A stretch of DNA of 64,000 nucleotides from Aliivibrio salmonicida LFI1238 (GTDB lineage: Bacteria > Pseudomonadota > Gammaproteobacteria > Enterobacterales > Vibrionaceae), in the NCBI RefSeq assembly GCF_000196495.1, contig NC_011312.1, positions 2,914,001 through 2,978,000 of the forward strand, given 5' to 3'. This document shows, in pieces, positions 1 to 8,388 of the stretch (positions within the stretch are counted from its first letter, which is position 1; every line of letters starts with the position of its first letter). A model generated the notes under the pieces. It was not told the origin of the DNA. It ran no database searches and saw only the letters and a list, made by a program, of their open reading frames with translations. Both the position numbers and the translations under genes were made by a program.

Positions 1-70
1 CTGTTATTGCTATTTTTGCGTGTTTTTCAGGATCAATATTGGAACCTACACCGATATACACAGTGCTCAT
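1..70 (-). CDS. folK: 2-amino-4-hydroxy-6-hydroxymethyldihydropteridine pyrophosphokinase, N-terminus only
   Basis: Only the first 23 codons lie in the window; the gene runs off the left edge. The visible N-terminus reads MSTVYIGVGSNIDPEKH, which fits the FolK opening (a short beta strand, then the GSN motif that starts the pterin/ATP site). FolK transfers pyrophosphate from ATP to 6-hydroxymethyl-dihydropterin in folate synthesis. Its ATG overlaps the folB stop by four bases (ATGA at 67-70), so the two are translationally coupled and catalyse consecutive steps. The identification rests on this motif and on the folB neighbour. Confidence 0.8.
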   Translation of the reverse strand, partial: MSTVYIGVGSNIDPEKHAKIAIT

Positions 71-420
71 TTTGATCCTCGTTCAATCACCACACCAACA
101 CTGTGCGCGTTAACTACCGCACCAGGTTTTGATAAATGAATGCGAACCCAAGGAACAGAAAAACGAGTCATTATTAGCTCGGCAATTTCTTCTGCCACTC
201 GCTCAACAAGTAAAAAACGCCCTTGTTGAATATGCGCAGTAACCGCGTCGCTGACTTCTGCATAATTTAAGCATTGCTCTACATTATCAGAATCCGCGGC
301 TGGTTTATTATCGTGAGCCATATCAATATCTAATACTAGCTTCTGTTTAATGCCCTGTTCCCACTCATAAACACCAATGGTTGTAATAACTTCAAGTTGT
401 TTTATAAATACTAAATCCAT
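67..420 (-). CDS. folB: Dihydroneopterin aldolase
   Basis: The 117-residue protein has the usual FolB length. FolB cleaves 7,8-dihydroneopterin to 6-hydroxymethyl-dihydropterin and glycolaldehyde in cytosolic folate synthesis. Visible family features are the N-terminal strand with the TTIGVYEWE segment (residues 13-21, containing the substrate-binding Glu), the LNYAEV motif near residue 51 and the LVERVAEEIA helix near residue 71, plus a C-terminal LSKPGAV segment. The gene is divergent from plsY, with about 145 bp between the starts, and overlaps folK downstream by 4 bp. Confidence 0.95.
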   Translation of the reverse strand: MDLVFIKQLEVITTIGVYEWEQGIKQKLVLDIDMAHDNKPAADSDNVEQCLNYAEVSDAVTAHIQQGRFLLVERVAEEIAELIMTRFSVPWVRIHLSKPGAVVNAHSVGVVIERGSK

Positions 421-565
421 CTTTGATCACACTTTTTATTAAGAGGTCGGATACCCATCAAAAGAAAAACAACGTAATATTGTTATTACCTTGCTCAATG
501 TGTAGAGCAATATACTATAAAAGTTATTTCTGATCGCTGTTGAACACTTAAATAAAGGCTCATTC

Positions 566-1147
566 ATGACTCCTCTTGCGCTAATTATGATCATCATCGC
601 CTATCTACTGGGATCGATCTCTAGTGCTGTGCTTATTTGTCGATTAAGAGGCTTACCCGATCCTAGAACATCAGGATCTCAAAACCCTGGTGCAACCAAT
701 GTATTCCGACTGGGTGGAAAAGGGGCGGCAGGTCTGGTTCTACTGTGTGATATTTTAAAAGGAATGTTACCGGTATGGGGAGGTTACTTTCTTGAGAGCA
801 ATCCACTACTACTTGGCATTATTGCTATTGCGGCGTGCTTAGGGCATATGTATCCGCTTTTTTTCCATTTTAAAGGAGGGAAAGGCGTCGCTACCGCATT
901 AGGTGCACTGGCTCCTATCGGTTTAGATCTAACTGGTCTTCTATTTGGAACTTGGGTCGTAATCGTACTAATTACTGGATATTCTTCGTTAGCCTCAATG
1001 GCCACCGCATTACTCGCCCCTTTATTCACGTGGCTTGTGAAACCTCAATATACGTTACCCGTTGCGATGCTTTCATGCTTAATCGTCTTAAAACATCACG
1101 AAAATATTCGACGTTTTTTTGCCGGAAAAGAAAAGAAAATTTGGTAA
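566..1147 (+). CDS. plsY: Acyl-phosphate:glycerol-3-phosphate acyltransferase, membrane protein
   Basis: PlsY acylates glycerol-3-phosphate using acyl-phosphate, the first membrane step of phospholipid synthesis. The 193-residue protein is almost entirely hydrophobic, with about five to six membrane segments. It carries the conserved loops GSQNPGATN (about residues 37-45) and GGKGVAT (about 103-109), which bind substrate phosphate. Its place divergent from folB and convergent with tsaD matches the gamma-proteobacterial folB-plsY-tsaD cluster. An AAAGGCTC sequence precedes the ATG. Transcription probably ends at the hairpin just downstream of the stop. Confidence 0.95.
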   Translation: MTPLALIMIIIAYLLGSISSAVLICRLRGLPDPRTSGSQNPGATNVFRLGGKGAAGLVLLCDILKGMLPVWGGYFLESNPLLLGIIAIAACLGHMYPLFFHFKGGKGVATALGALAPIGLDLTGLLFGTWVVIVLITGYSSLASMATALLAPLFTWLVKPQYTLPVAMLSCLIVLKHHENIRRFFAGKEKKIW

Positions 1148-1154
1148 AGAAAAA

Positions 1155-1176
1155 GGGACTAATAAGTCCCCCTTCT
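1155..1176. terminator. Hairpin between plsY and tsaD
   Basis: GGGACT (1155-1160) pairs with AGTCCC (1165-1170) around a short AT loop. Read on the minus strand the stem is followed by a TTTTTCTTT run, so it fits as the terminator of tsaD. On the plus strand the tail is CCTTCTTTATTT, a weaker site for plsY. Confidence 0.6.
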
Positions 1177-1220
1177 TTATTTCGTAAAAAAGATCCATTA
1201 CGATCTCTGTCGATCTTTTC

Positions 1221-2237
1221 TTATTTAATCGGTGCTAATTGATCTATCGGCCAACGAGGTTTAGCTTGAACGGCCAAATCTGTTGTTTCGCCATTTTTCA
1301 AACGTTGCATTCCTGCATAAGCAATCATCGCACCGTTATCCGTACAAAACTCAGTTCGAGGGTAAAATACCTCGCCACCAATTTTCTTCATCATGGCTTC
1401 TAATTCCTGACGAAGATACGTATTTGCACTCACACCACCCGCCATCACCAATCGCTTCATACCTGTTTGTTTTAAAGCACGACGACACTTTATCGCTAAC
1501 GTATCCGCCACTGCTTCTTGGAAAGCAAATGCAATATCTGCACGAGTCTGTTCATCGTCATCATTTGCTCGAATGGTATTTGCAGCAAATGTTTTTAATC
1601 CTGAAAAACTAAAATCAAGTCCCGGACGATCAGTCATTGGGCGAGGGAATTTAAAACGACCTTTCACACCCGCTTCCGCTAATTTAGAAAGTCGTGGGCC
1701 ACCTGGGTAATCTAATCCCATTAATTTTGCCGTTTTATCAAACGCTTCACCCGCAGCATCATCCACAGATTCTCCAAGAATTTGATAATCACCAATGCCT
1801 TTAACTTCAACCATCAACGTATGTCCGCCAGACACGAGCAATGCAACAAACGGAAACTCCGGTGGATTATCTTCCAGCATTGGAGCCAATAAATGTCCTT
1901 CCATATGATGAACAGGAATCGCAGGTACATCCCATGCGTACGCAATGCTACGACCAATAGTTGAACCAACCAATAACGCACCAACCAAACCAGGGCCAGC
2001 GGTATACGCAATACCATCAATATCATCTTTTGTCATGCCAGCATCATTTAATGCCGCTTGAATCAGTGGAATTGTTTTTTTAACATGATCACGAGACGCT
2101 AATTCAGGTACTACACCACCATAATCTGCGTGTAACTTAACTTGGCTGTACAGCTGATGAGCCAATAGCCCTTTTTCGTCATCATAAATAGCCACACCCG
2201 TTTCATCACACGAGGTTTCAATACCTAAAATTCGCAT
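1221..2237 (-). CDS. tsaD: tRNA N6-threonylcarbamoyladenosine synthase subunit TsaD
   Basis: TsaD (Kae1/Qri7 family) transfers the threonylcarbamoyl group to A37 of ANN-decoding tRNAs, working with TsaB and TsaE. The 338 residues match the family length. The ASKHA fold is recognised from the N-terminal GIETSCDETG motif (residues 5-14), the metal-binding HMEGH motif with His111 and His115, the phosphate motif around LVSGGHT, and MAGGVSANTYLR near residue 267. The gene is divergent from rpsU, as in many gamma-proteobacteria. Confidence 0.97.
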   Translation of the reverse strand: MRILGIETSCDETGVAIYDDEKGLLAHQLYSQVKLHADYGGVVPELASRDHVKKTIPLIQAALNDAGMTKDDIDGIAYTAGPGLVGALLVGSTIGRSIAYAWDVPAIPVHHMEGHLLAPMLEDNPPEFPFVALLVSGGHTLMVEVKGIGDYQILGESVDDAAGEAFDKTAKLMGLDYPGGPRLSKLAEAGVKGRFKFPRPMTDRPGLDFSFSGLKTFAANTIRANDDDEQTRADIAFAFQEAVADTLAIKCRRALKQTGMKRLVMAGGVSANTYLRQELEAMMKKIGGEVFYPRTEFCTDNGAMIAYAGMQRLKNGETTDLAVQAKPRWPIDQLAPIK

Positions 2238-2464
2238 ATTTTTCTCTGTTACCTGTTAATTTATCGCCATATTACCTACATCCCTAAGCTAGCTCAAGCA
2301 AGGAGATGACTAGCATAGCTAAAATAAACAAAGAAATTACTCAATTCTTAATCAAGAATGCTTTACAAAACGACGTGATCGGATTAAAATTCGGCACCAA
2401 TTTGAATAATAGCTGGTTAATTATAACTACCAGCGAATTGACTAACACCTGAGGTGAAAGGCAT

Positions 2465-2680
2465 ATGCCAGTAGTTAAAGTACGTGAAAACGAACCGTTC
2501 GACGTTGCACTACGTCGTTTCAAGCGCTCTTGCGAAAAAGCAGGTATTCTTTCTGAAGTTCGCCGTCGTGAGCATTACGAAAAACCTACTACAGTACGTA
2601 AACGCGCTAAAGCAGCAGCTCAAAAGCGTCATGCTAAGAAGTTGTCTCGCGAAAACGCACGTCGCGTTCGCCTGTACTAA
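2465..2680 (+). CDS. rpsU: 30S ribosomal protein S21
   Basis: The 71-residue basic protein begins MPVVKVRENEPFDVALRRFK and ends in an Arg/Lys-rich helix (KKLSRENARRVRLY), as S21 does. S21 is a late-assembling small-subunit protein needed for initiation on natural mRNAs. The ATG is preceded by GAGGTGAAAGG. It opens the macromolecular synthesis operon rpsU-yqeY-dnaG-rpoD, which couples translation, replication priming and transcription initiation. Confidence 0.98.
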   Translation: MPVVKVRENEPFDVALRRFKRSCEKAGILSEVRRREHYEKPTTVRKRAKAAAQKRHAKKLSRENARRVRLY

Positions 2681-2709
2681 TAACTTACCTAACTATTTAG
2701 GACTAAGTT

Positions 2710-3153
2710 ATGGCTCTAATTGAACAACTCAAAGACGAGCAAAAGTTAGCGATGAAAGCCAAGGACAAATTACGCCTTGGCACAATTCGTTTAGCTTTAT
2801 CTGAAATTAGACAACGTGAAATCGATGGTCATACAACTTTGTCTGACGATGATATCATTGCTGTGTTAACTAAGATGGTTAAACAACGTCGTGATTCAGT
2901 GTCGCAGTTTACTGCCGCTGGTCGTGATGATCTTGCAGATAAAGAGAGTGCTGAGATTTTAGTACTTGATGATTTTATGCCGCAAGCACTTACCGATGAA
3001 GAAGTTGCTGAGTTATTAGACAAAGCAATTATTGAATCTGGTGCTGCTGGAATGCAAGATATGGGCAAGGTGATGGGCGTGTTAAAACCTCAAATCCAAG
3101 GCCGCGCTGACATGGGTAAAGTAAGCCAACTCGTCAAATCGAAACTGGCTTAA
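2710..3153 (+). CDS. yqeY: GatB/YqeY domain protein
   Basis: The 147-residue soluble protein belongs to the YqeY family, which shares the C-terminal tail domain of GatB, the amidotransferase subunit that binds tRNA. Family hallmarks are the N-terminal LKDEQKLAMKAKDKLRLGTIRL helix, RQREIDG near residue 37, the MVKQRRDS motif, and a C-terminal GKVMGVLKPQIQGRADM stretch. Its own role is not established; a tRNA-linked function is inferred from the domain. It lies 29 bp after rpsU and before dnaG, a standard Vibrio arrangement of this operon. Confidence 0.93.
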   Translation: MALIEQLKDEQKLAMKAKDKLRLGTIRLALSEIRQREIDGHTTLSDDDIIAVLTKMVKQRRDSVSQFTAAGRDDLADKESAEILVLDDFMPQALTDEEVAELLDKAIIESGAAGMQDMGKVMGVLKPQIQGRADMGKVSQLVKSKLA

Positions 3154-3170
3154 TACTACTCTATTTATAA

Positions 3171-3213
3171 AGCAAGCCGTGCTATCTTTGATATGCACGG
3201 CTTGTTTGTATCT
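3171..3213 (+). terminator. Hairpin between yqeY and dnaG, possible attenuator
   Basis: AGCAAGCCGTGC (3171-3182) pairs with GCACGGCTTGTTT (from 3195), giving an approximately 12-bp stem with a 12-nt loop and a short T-rich tail (GTTTGTA). In E. coli the rpsU-dnaG gap holds a terminator that lowers dnaG expression. This hairpin sits in the equivalent position and probably does the same. Confidence 0.65.
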
Positions 3214-3266
3214 GAGATAATATAAACACTAGAATAGTATGAAAAACCATTGAGGTAAGAAGTAGC

Positions 3267-5027
3267 ATGTCCGGACATATCCCTCGTAGTTTTATTGATG
3301 AACTTTTAAATCGACACGATATTGTCGACATCATCGACACTAGAGTAAAACTAAAAAAACAAGGGAAAAACTACGGTGCTTGTTGCCCTTTTCATAATGA
3401 AAAAAGTCCTTCTTTCTCTGTAAGCCAAGAAAAGCAATTCTATCACTGCTTTGGCTGTGGCGTTCATGGTAATGCCATTGATTTCTTAATGGAATTCGAC
3501 CGTCTTGAGTTTGTAGAAGCCATCGAAGAACTTGCTTCAATGCTTGGTTTAGATGTTCCTCGCGAACAGCGTAGTGGCTTTAGTGCGCCTTCTGGCCCAA
3601 CCGCAAATTCAGAACAAAAACGCAGTTTATACGATCTAATGGGCGGTATTAGTCAGTTTTATCGTTCTCAATTAAAATCCGCTAATAACATTGTTGCAAT
3701 TAACTACCTTAAAGAACGCGGTCTCTCTAGTGAGATTGCTCAAAAATTTGGGGTTGGTTATATTGCTGATGAATGGGAATTAGTGAAAAATAACTTCGGT
3801 CGCGACAAAGCATCACAAGATGCTTTAGTGAGTGGCGGGATGTTAATTGAAAACGATAAAGGGCGACGCTATGATCGCTTTCGTGGTCGAGTCATGTTTC
3901 CTATTCGAGATCGTCGCGGACGCGTTATTGGTTTTGGTGGTCGAGTTATTGGTGAAGGTACACCGAAATACTTAAATTCTCCAGAAACGCCTATTTTCCA
4001 TAAAGGCAAAGAACTTTATGGCTTATACGAAGCATTACAAGCGTATAAAGACCTGCCTCAAGCTTTGGTTGTTGAAGGCTATATGGATGTTGTCGCCCTT
4101 GCTCAATTCGGTGTAGATTATGCCGTTGCCTCCCTAGGCACAGCAACTACCGGCGATCATATGCAATTACTTTTCCGTCAAACAAGCACTGTCGTATGTT
4201 GTTACGATGGAGACAGAGCGGGTCGGGAAGCGGCATGGCGAGCAATGGAACAAGCGCTTCCCTACCTCAATGATGGCCGCCAATTAAAATTCATGTTTTT
4301 ACCCGACGGTGAAGATCCAGATACCTATATCCGTCAATATGGTAAAGAAGCCTTCGAGCGAGAAATCGCTCAATCTGAATCATTGATTAATTTCATGTTT
4401 AGAAGCTTGATTGATCAAGTAGATACAAGCAGCCGAGAAGGCAAAGCAAAACTCACAACACTTGCTGTTCCTCTCATAGACAAAGTTCCTGGTGGTACGT
4501 TACGCCTTTATTTACGTGAGCAACTTGGCAAAACGCTTGGAATTATGGATGAAAGCCAATTACAGCAACTAATATCTAAACAAGGTGCTCCTGAAACCAA
4601 GCGACAGGTACAACCAGATATTAAACGAACAGCGATGCGCGAAGTCATTACGTTGTTATTACAAAATCCAAATTTAGCTCAATTAGTCCCAGATTTAAGC
4701 AGTGTTCAAGATATTCCACTGCCGGGTTTAAGTTTATTTCTACAATTACTTGAAAATTGCCGACATAATCCCCATATCACTACAGGCCAATTATTAGAAT
4801 ATTGGCGCGGTGATAAAAATGAAAAACTATTATCACGCTTGGCAGCATGGGAACTCCATATAGACCAAGACAATATACAAGATGTATTTATGGATTCGCT
4901 GGACAACATTTTAGCCCAGTGCATCAACCAACAAATTGAAAGTTTGCAGACGAAAGAAAGAACGCTTGGCTTATCAGTCGAAGAAAAACGGGAGCTACTA
5001 GCCTTAATGCTAGAATTAAAAGCATAG
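3267..5027 (+). CDS. dnaG: DNA primase
   Basis: DnaG makes RNA primers at replication forks. The 586-residue protein has the three expected parts. The N-terminal CHC2 zinc ribbon uses Cys40, His43, Cys61 and Cys64. The central Toprim polymerase domain has EGYMD near residue 269 and the acidic YDGDRAG motif near 312. The C-terminal helical domain (after about 430) binds the DnaB helicase. The start at 3267 follows a GAGGTAAGAAG ribosome site. The hairpin upstream and rpoD downstream give the usual low-dnaG operon layout. Confidence 0.98.
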   Translation: MSGHIPRSFIDELLNRHDIVDIIDTRVKLKKQGKNYGACCPFHNEKSPSFSVSQEKQFYHCFGCGVHGNAIDFLMEFDRLEFVEAIEELASMLGLDVPREQRSGFSAPSGPTANSEQKRSLYDLMGGISQFYRSQLKSANNIVAINYLKERGLSSEIAQKFGVGYIADEWELVKNNFGRDKASQDALVSGGMLIENDKGRRYDRFRGRVMFPIRDRRGRVIGFGGRVIGEGTPKYLNSPETPIFHKGKELYGLYEALQAYKDLPQALVVEGYMDVVALAQFGVDYAVASLGTATTGDHMQLLFRQTSTVVCCYDGDRAGREAAWRAMEQALPYLNDGRQLKFMFLPDGEDPDTYIRQYGKEAFEREIAQSESLINFMFRSLIDQVDTSSREGKAKLTTLAVPLIDKVPGGTLRLYLREQLGKTLGIMDESQLQQLISKQGAPETKRQVQPDIKRTAMREVITLLLQNPNLAQLVPDLSSVQDIPLPGLSLFLQLLENCRHNPHITTGQLLEYWRGDKNEKLLSRLAAWELHIDQDNIQDVFMDSLDNILAQCINQQIESLQTKERTLGLSVEEKRELLALMLELKA

Positions 5028-5124
5028 AATCCCGACATCGTCATCAATAAAAAAATTTGTTATTATTTGTGGTTTGCATTTCGCATACTAATTCTGTCAC
5101 ACAGACCAAAAGTAGGAACCGTCT

Positions 5125-6957
5125 ATGGATCAAAATCCGCAGTCACAGCTAAAATTACTTGTAATTAAAGGCAAGGAACAAGGCTATCTGACCTACGCAG
5201 AAGTTAACGATCACCTACCAGAAGAAATTGTAGATTCTGAGCAGGTTGAAGATATTATTCAAATGATCAATGACATGGGTATCAAAGTGGTTGAAACCGC
5301 TCCTGATGCCGATGATATGTCATTGAATGATGATGATGCCGTAACTGATGAAGATGCAGCAGAAGCCGCTGCAGCCGCACTATCAAGTGTTGAAAGTGAA
5401 ATTGGCCGTACTACGGACCCAGTTCGTATGTATATGCGTGAAATGGGTACCGTTGAACTTCTTACTCGTGAAGGCGAAATCGACATCGCTAAACGTATTG
5501 AAGAAGGCATCAATGAGGTTCAGTGTTCTGTTGCTGAATTCCCAGGCGCTATTTCATACTTACTAGAACAGTTTGATAAAGTTCAAGCCGAAGAAATTCG
5601 CTTAACTGACATCATCTCTGGTTTTGTTGATCCTAATGATGACGGTTCAGCGGCACCAACTGCGACTCATATCGGCTCAGAATTGAGCGAATCAGATCTT
5701 GCTGATGAAGATAAAGAAGCAAAAGATGATGAGGAAGAAGATGTAGGTATCGATCCAGAGCTTGCTTTGGAAAAATTCACTCAACTTCGTACTTCTTATC
5801 ATAACATGCAACTTGCTTTCGAAGAGCATGGTCGTGATAACGGAAAAGCTCGTGAAGCAATCGGTGAACTCACTGATGTATTCCGTGAATTCAAACTGAT
5901 CCCTAAACAATTTGATTTTCTTGTTCGTGAAATGCGTGGCAGCATGGATCGTGTTCGTACACAAGAACGCTTAATTATGCGTATGTGTGTTGAATACGGG
6001 AAAATGCCTAAGAAGTCATTTATTGCTCTGTTCTCAGGCAATGAAGCTTCTGACGAATGGTTTAACGAAATTCTTGCGTCAGATAAGCCATACGTAGAAC
6101 GCCTAAAGCGTTACGAAGAAGACATTCGCCGTTCAATTAAGAAAATTAACAGCATTGTTAAAGAAACAGGTTTACCAGTTGTAAATATCAAAGACATCAG
6201 CCGTCGTATGTCTATCGGTGAAGCGAAAGCTCGTCGTGCGAAAAAAGAAATGGTTGAAGCAAACTTACGTCTTGTTATCTCAATTGCAAAAAAATACACA
6301 AACCGTGGTTTACAATTCTTGGATCTTATTCAAGAAGGTAACATTGGTCTAATGAAAGCCGTTGATAAATTTGAATACCGTCGTGGTTATAAGTTCTCAA
6401 CTTATGCGACATGGTGGATCCGTCAAGCTATCACTCGTTCAATTGCCGACCAAGCACGTACTATTCGTATTCCTGTACACATGATTGAAACGATCAATAA
6501 ATTGAATCGTATTTCACGTCAAATGCTACAAGAAATGGGTCGCGAACCATTACCTGAAGAACTTGCTGAACGCATGCAAATGCCAGAAGACAAGATCCGT
6601 AAGGTTTTGAAAATTGCAAAAGAACCTATTTCAATGGAAACACCAATTGGTGATGATGAAGATTCGCACCTAGGTGATTTCATCGAGGATAATACCCTTG
6701 AACTTCCTGTTGATTCTGCAACTTCAACCAGTTTGAAATTTGCAACTAACGATGTTCTTGCTGGTTTAACACCTCGTGAAGCAAAAGTACTTCGTATGCG
6801 TTTCGGTATTGATATGAATACTGACCATACGCTAGAAGAAGTGGGCAAGCAATTTGACGTAACACGTGAACGTATTCGTCAAATCGAAGCAAAAGCGCTT
6901 CGTAAATTGCGTCATCCAAGTCGTTCTGAAGTATTACGTAGTTTCTTAGACGAATAA
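5125..6957 (+). CDS. rpoD: RNA polymerase primary sigma factor sigma-70
   Basis: RpoD directs RNA polymerase to housekeeping promoters. The 610-residue protein shows region 1.1 (about 1-80), an acidic stretch after it, region 1.2 near VRMYMREMGTVELLTREGE, and the non-conserved region with DEEEDVGIDPE. Region 2.3-2.4 contains YKFSTYATWWIRQAITR (about 414-430). Region 4.2 is the helix-turn-helix LEEVGKQFDVTRERIRQIEA near residue 571. The gene follows dnaG by 97 bp and ends before a strong terminator. Confidence 0.99.
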   Translation: MDQNPQSQLKLLVIKGKEQGYLTYAEVNDHLPEEIVDSEQVEDIIQMINDMGIKVVETAPDADDMSLNDDDAVTDEDAAEAAAAALSSVESEIGRTTDPVRMYMREMGTVELLTREGEIDIAKRIEEGINEVQCSVAEFPGAISYLLEQFDKVQAEEIRLTDIISGFVDPNDDGSAAPTATHIGSELSESDLADEDKEAKDDEEEDVGIDPELALEKFTQLRTSYHNMQLAFEEHGRDNGKAREAIGELTDVFREFKLIPKQFDFLVREMRGSMDRVRTQERLIMRMCVEYGKMPKKSFIALFSGNEASDEWFNEILASDKPYVERLKRYEEDIRRSIKKINSIVKETGLPVVNIKDISRRMSIGEAKARRAKKEMVEANLRLVISIAKKYTNRGLQFLDLIQEGNIGLMKAVDKFEYRRGYKFSTYATWWIRQAITRSIADQARTIRIPVHMIETINKLNRISRQMLQEMGREPLPEELAERMQMPEDKIRKVLKIAKEPISMETPIGDDEDSHLGDFIEDNTLELPVDSATSTSLKFATNDVLAGLTPREAKVLRMRFGIDMNTDHTLEEVGKQFDVTRERIRQIEAKALRKLRHPSRSEVLRSFLDE

Positions 6958-6986
6958 TAATTACGATTATTCATCAATAGAATCAA

Positions 6987-7013
6987 AAAGGTGGGCTTAG
7001 GCTCACCTTTTTT
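6987..7013 (+). terminator. Rho-independent terminator of the rpsU-rpoD operon
   Basis: AGGTGGGC and GCTCACCT form a stem with a 4-nt TTAG loop, preceded by an A run and followed by TTTTTT. It begins about 30 bp after the rpoD stop. Confidence 0.9.
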
Positions 7014-7066
7014 CGATCTAAATCCATATTTTTGACTAACTGATTAAAAAGCAAACGCCTTCTCTC

Positions 7067-7095
7067 TAGACACCCTTTTCATCTTCCCCTATAAT
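7067..7095 (+). promoter_or_regulatory. Sigma-70 promoter of the tRNA-Ile2 gene
   Basis: TAGACA (7067-7072) and TATAAT (7090-7095) are separated by exactly 17 bp, and the mature tRNA starts 14 bp after the -10. A GC-poor discriminator (CACCACC) follows. This is an independent promoter separate from the rpoD operon, whose terminator lies just upstream. Confidence 0.8.
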
Positions 7096-7108
7096 CACCA
7101 CCTAGTAA

Positions 7109-7184
7109 GGCCCCTTAGCTCAGTGGTTAGAGCGCACGACTCATAATCGTTCGGTCCCCAGTTCAAATCTGGGAGGGGCCACCA
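7109..7184 (+). tRNA. ileX: tRNA-Ile2 with CAU anticodon (lysidine-modified type)
   Basis: The 76-nt sequence folds as a tRNA: the acceptor GGCCCCU pairs with AGGGGCC, the D arm is AGCTCAGTGGTTAGAGC, the anticodon loop is CTCATAA with CAT, the T loop is GTTCAAATC, and CCA is encoded. A CAU anticodon alone would suggest methionine. However, the acceptor stem, D arm and overall sequence resemble E. coli ileX, also located beside rpoD, rather than initiator or elongator tRNA-Met. The C34 would be converted to lysidine by TilS so that it reads AUA as isoleucine. Confidence 0.9.
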
Positions 7185-7188
7185 AATT

Positions 7189-7226
7189 AAAAAAGCCAGA
7201 TAAGTATCACTACTTATCTGGCTTTT
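7189..7226. terminator. Terminator of the tRNA-Ile2 transcript
   Basis: AAAAGCCAGATAAGTA and TACTTATCTGGCTTTTT form a long stem around a short loop, followed by T residues. The inverted repeat overlaps the 3' end of the small convergent gene at 7210-7392, whose last codons form one arm. Confidence 0.85.
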
Positions 7227-7392
7227 TGTCATTGAGAGAAAAGCGATTTGTTTTCTTCTTTTTCTCCAGTAATACATACCCAATGAGTATGGAGAAAACA
7301 GAGAGTTCAATCATTGCTCTTATTAATCCAGAAGTGAATATCGCAGCCATAATCAATAAAATCACAACGCTAATGATCCCTTTATTATTCAT
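7210..7392 (-). CDS. Small two-helix membrane protein, unknown function
   Basis: I do not recognise this family. The 60-residue product starting at 7392 (MNNKGIISVV) has two hydrophobic segments, about residues 5-21 and 25-42, and a Lys/Asp-rich tail. This start is preferred over the upstream ATG at 7434 because AAGGAATTGAG lies directly before it. The last codons form one arm of the tRNA terminator hairpin, so the 3' end may serve both roles. The opposite strand also has an open frame, but its composition looks less protein-like. Confidence 0.55.
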   Translation of the reverse strand: MNNKGIISVVILLIMAAIFTSGLIRAMIELSVFSILIGYVLLEKKKKTNRFSLNDKKPDK

Positions 7393-7579
7393 TCTCAATT
7401 CCTTTGATACGCCATAGAAAAATCCATTATTCAATATTAAGCGAGCATTGAAAAATAGCCTTTTCCTCTATCAAAGAACCAATTGCACTATCCATCCCTC
7501 AGAATCAATCATTCGCACCTTGGATATTAAATAAACCTACCTATACTGATAACGAATTAATTTGATTATGGAGTTATCA

Positions 7580-8201
7580 ATGAAAAGAATATTACTTCCG
7601 CTTGTTCTAGCAACATCCCCACTTTTCGCTATTGCAAATGAGGATATTTCAACACAAGGACCTAAAATCAGTGGCGTTTATATTGGTGCAGGCTTCGGCA
7701 CTTTTGGGTACTCAGAAGAAGATTCTTGGGGATACAATAGTAACGAGATTTCAGCAAAGGCGGATGGTAACTCCACTAAAATTTATCTTGGTTATCAATT
7801 TAATAAAATAGTCGGCATTAGAAGGGACCTATACTGATTATGGAACAGCAAAAGCCAAAGTAGGTAACTATTCAATGAAGCCAACCTCTATCTCATTAGC
7901 GGCTAATTTAGGCTACACCTTTGATAATGGGCTTAGACCTTTTGGCTTAGTTGGTATGTCTAGCTTAGATTTAAATCAAAATGAAGAATTGTTAACTGAT
8001 GATAAAGGCGCCGCATTTAAATTTGGGTTTGGTGTTGAATATACCCCAACAGCATTGAACGGCATTCAATTTAGAGCCGCTTATGAAATGGACTTATATT
8101 CTGTGGAGTATCTCGATTATCAAAGCGGCAGCGGCTTAACCACAGAGACCAACTTATACTCATTGGATTCCCTTTATGTAGGTGCTTCCTATAAATTTTA
8201 A
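7580..8201 (+). pseudogene. Outer-membrane beta-barrel protein gene with a one-base frameshift
   Basis: The first frame starts at 7580 after a GGAG site and encodes a signal peptide (MKRILLPLVLATSPLFAIA, cleavage before NEDI) and barrel strands such as GVYIGAGFGTFGYSEED and IYLGYQFNKIVGI. It hits a stop at 7835-7837. Dropping one A near 7820 continues the protein as EGTYTDYGTAKAKVGNYSMK and on to a C-terminal YVGASYKF, whose terminal Phe is the BamA recognition signal. The whole would be about 206 residues, like small OmpA/OmpW-type porins. A frameshift mutation or a sequencing error are both possible; the site is not a homopolymer. The exact family is unknown. Confidence 0.8.
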
Positions 8202-8222
8202 ATCCAATCTATCTCAATAAAT

Positions 8223-8256
8223 AAGCAGTAATCGACAAATAAGTAAGTTACTGCTC
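8223..8256 (+). terminator. Weak hairpin after the porin-like gene
   Basis: AGCAGTAA (about 8224-8231) pairs with TTACTGCT (about 8248-8255) around a 16-nt loop, with a T-poor tail. It lies 22 bp after the stop and may be the transcript end. Confidence 0.4.
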
Positions 8257-8388
8257 TTATTGATAATAAAAACACAAAATCCCCTTTGACCTCCCTACTT
8301 TTTTTCATTTCTTGATATACACTTAACGCATTTAGAGAGACTTAGATCTCGATATAACATCAACAACAAAAACCAAGAAAGGTTATAT

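Noticed and set aside
7226..7417. Plus-strand 63-codon frame opposite the small membrane protein
   Set aside because: Composition (FVFFFFSSN) and lack of a ribosome site make it the antisense shadow of the minus-strand gene.
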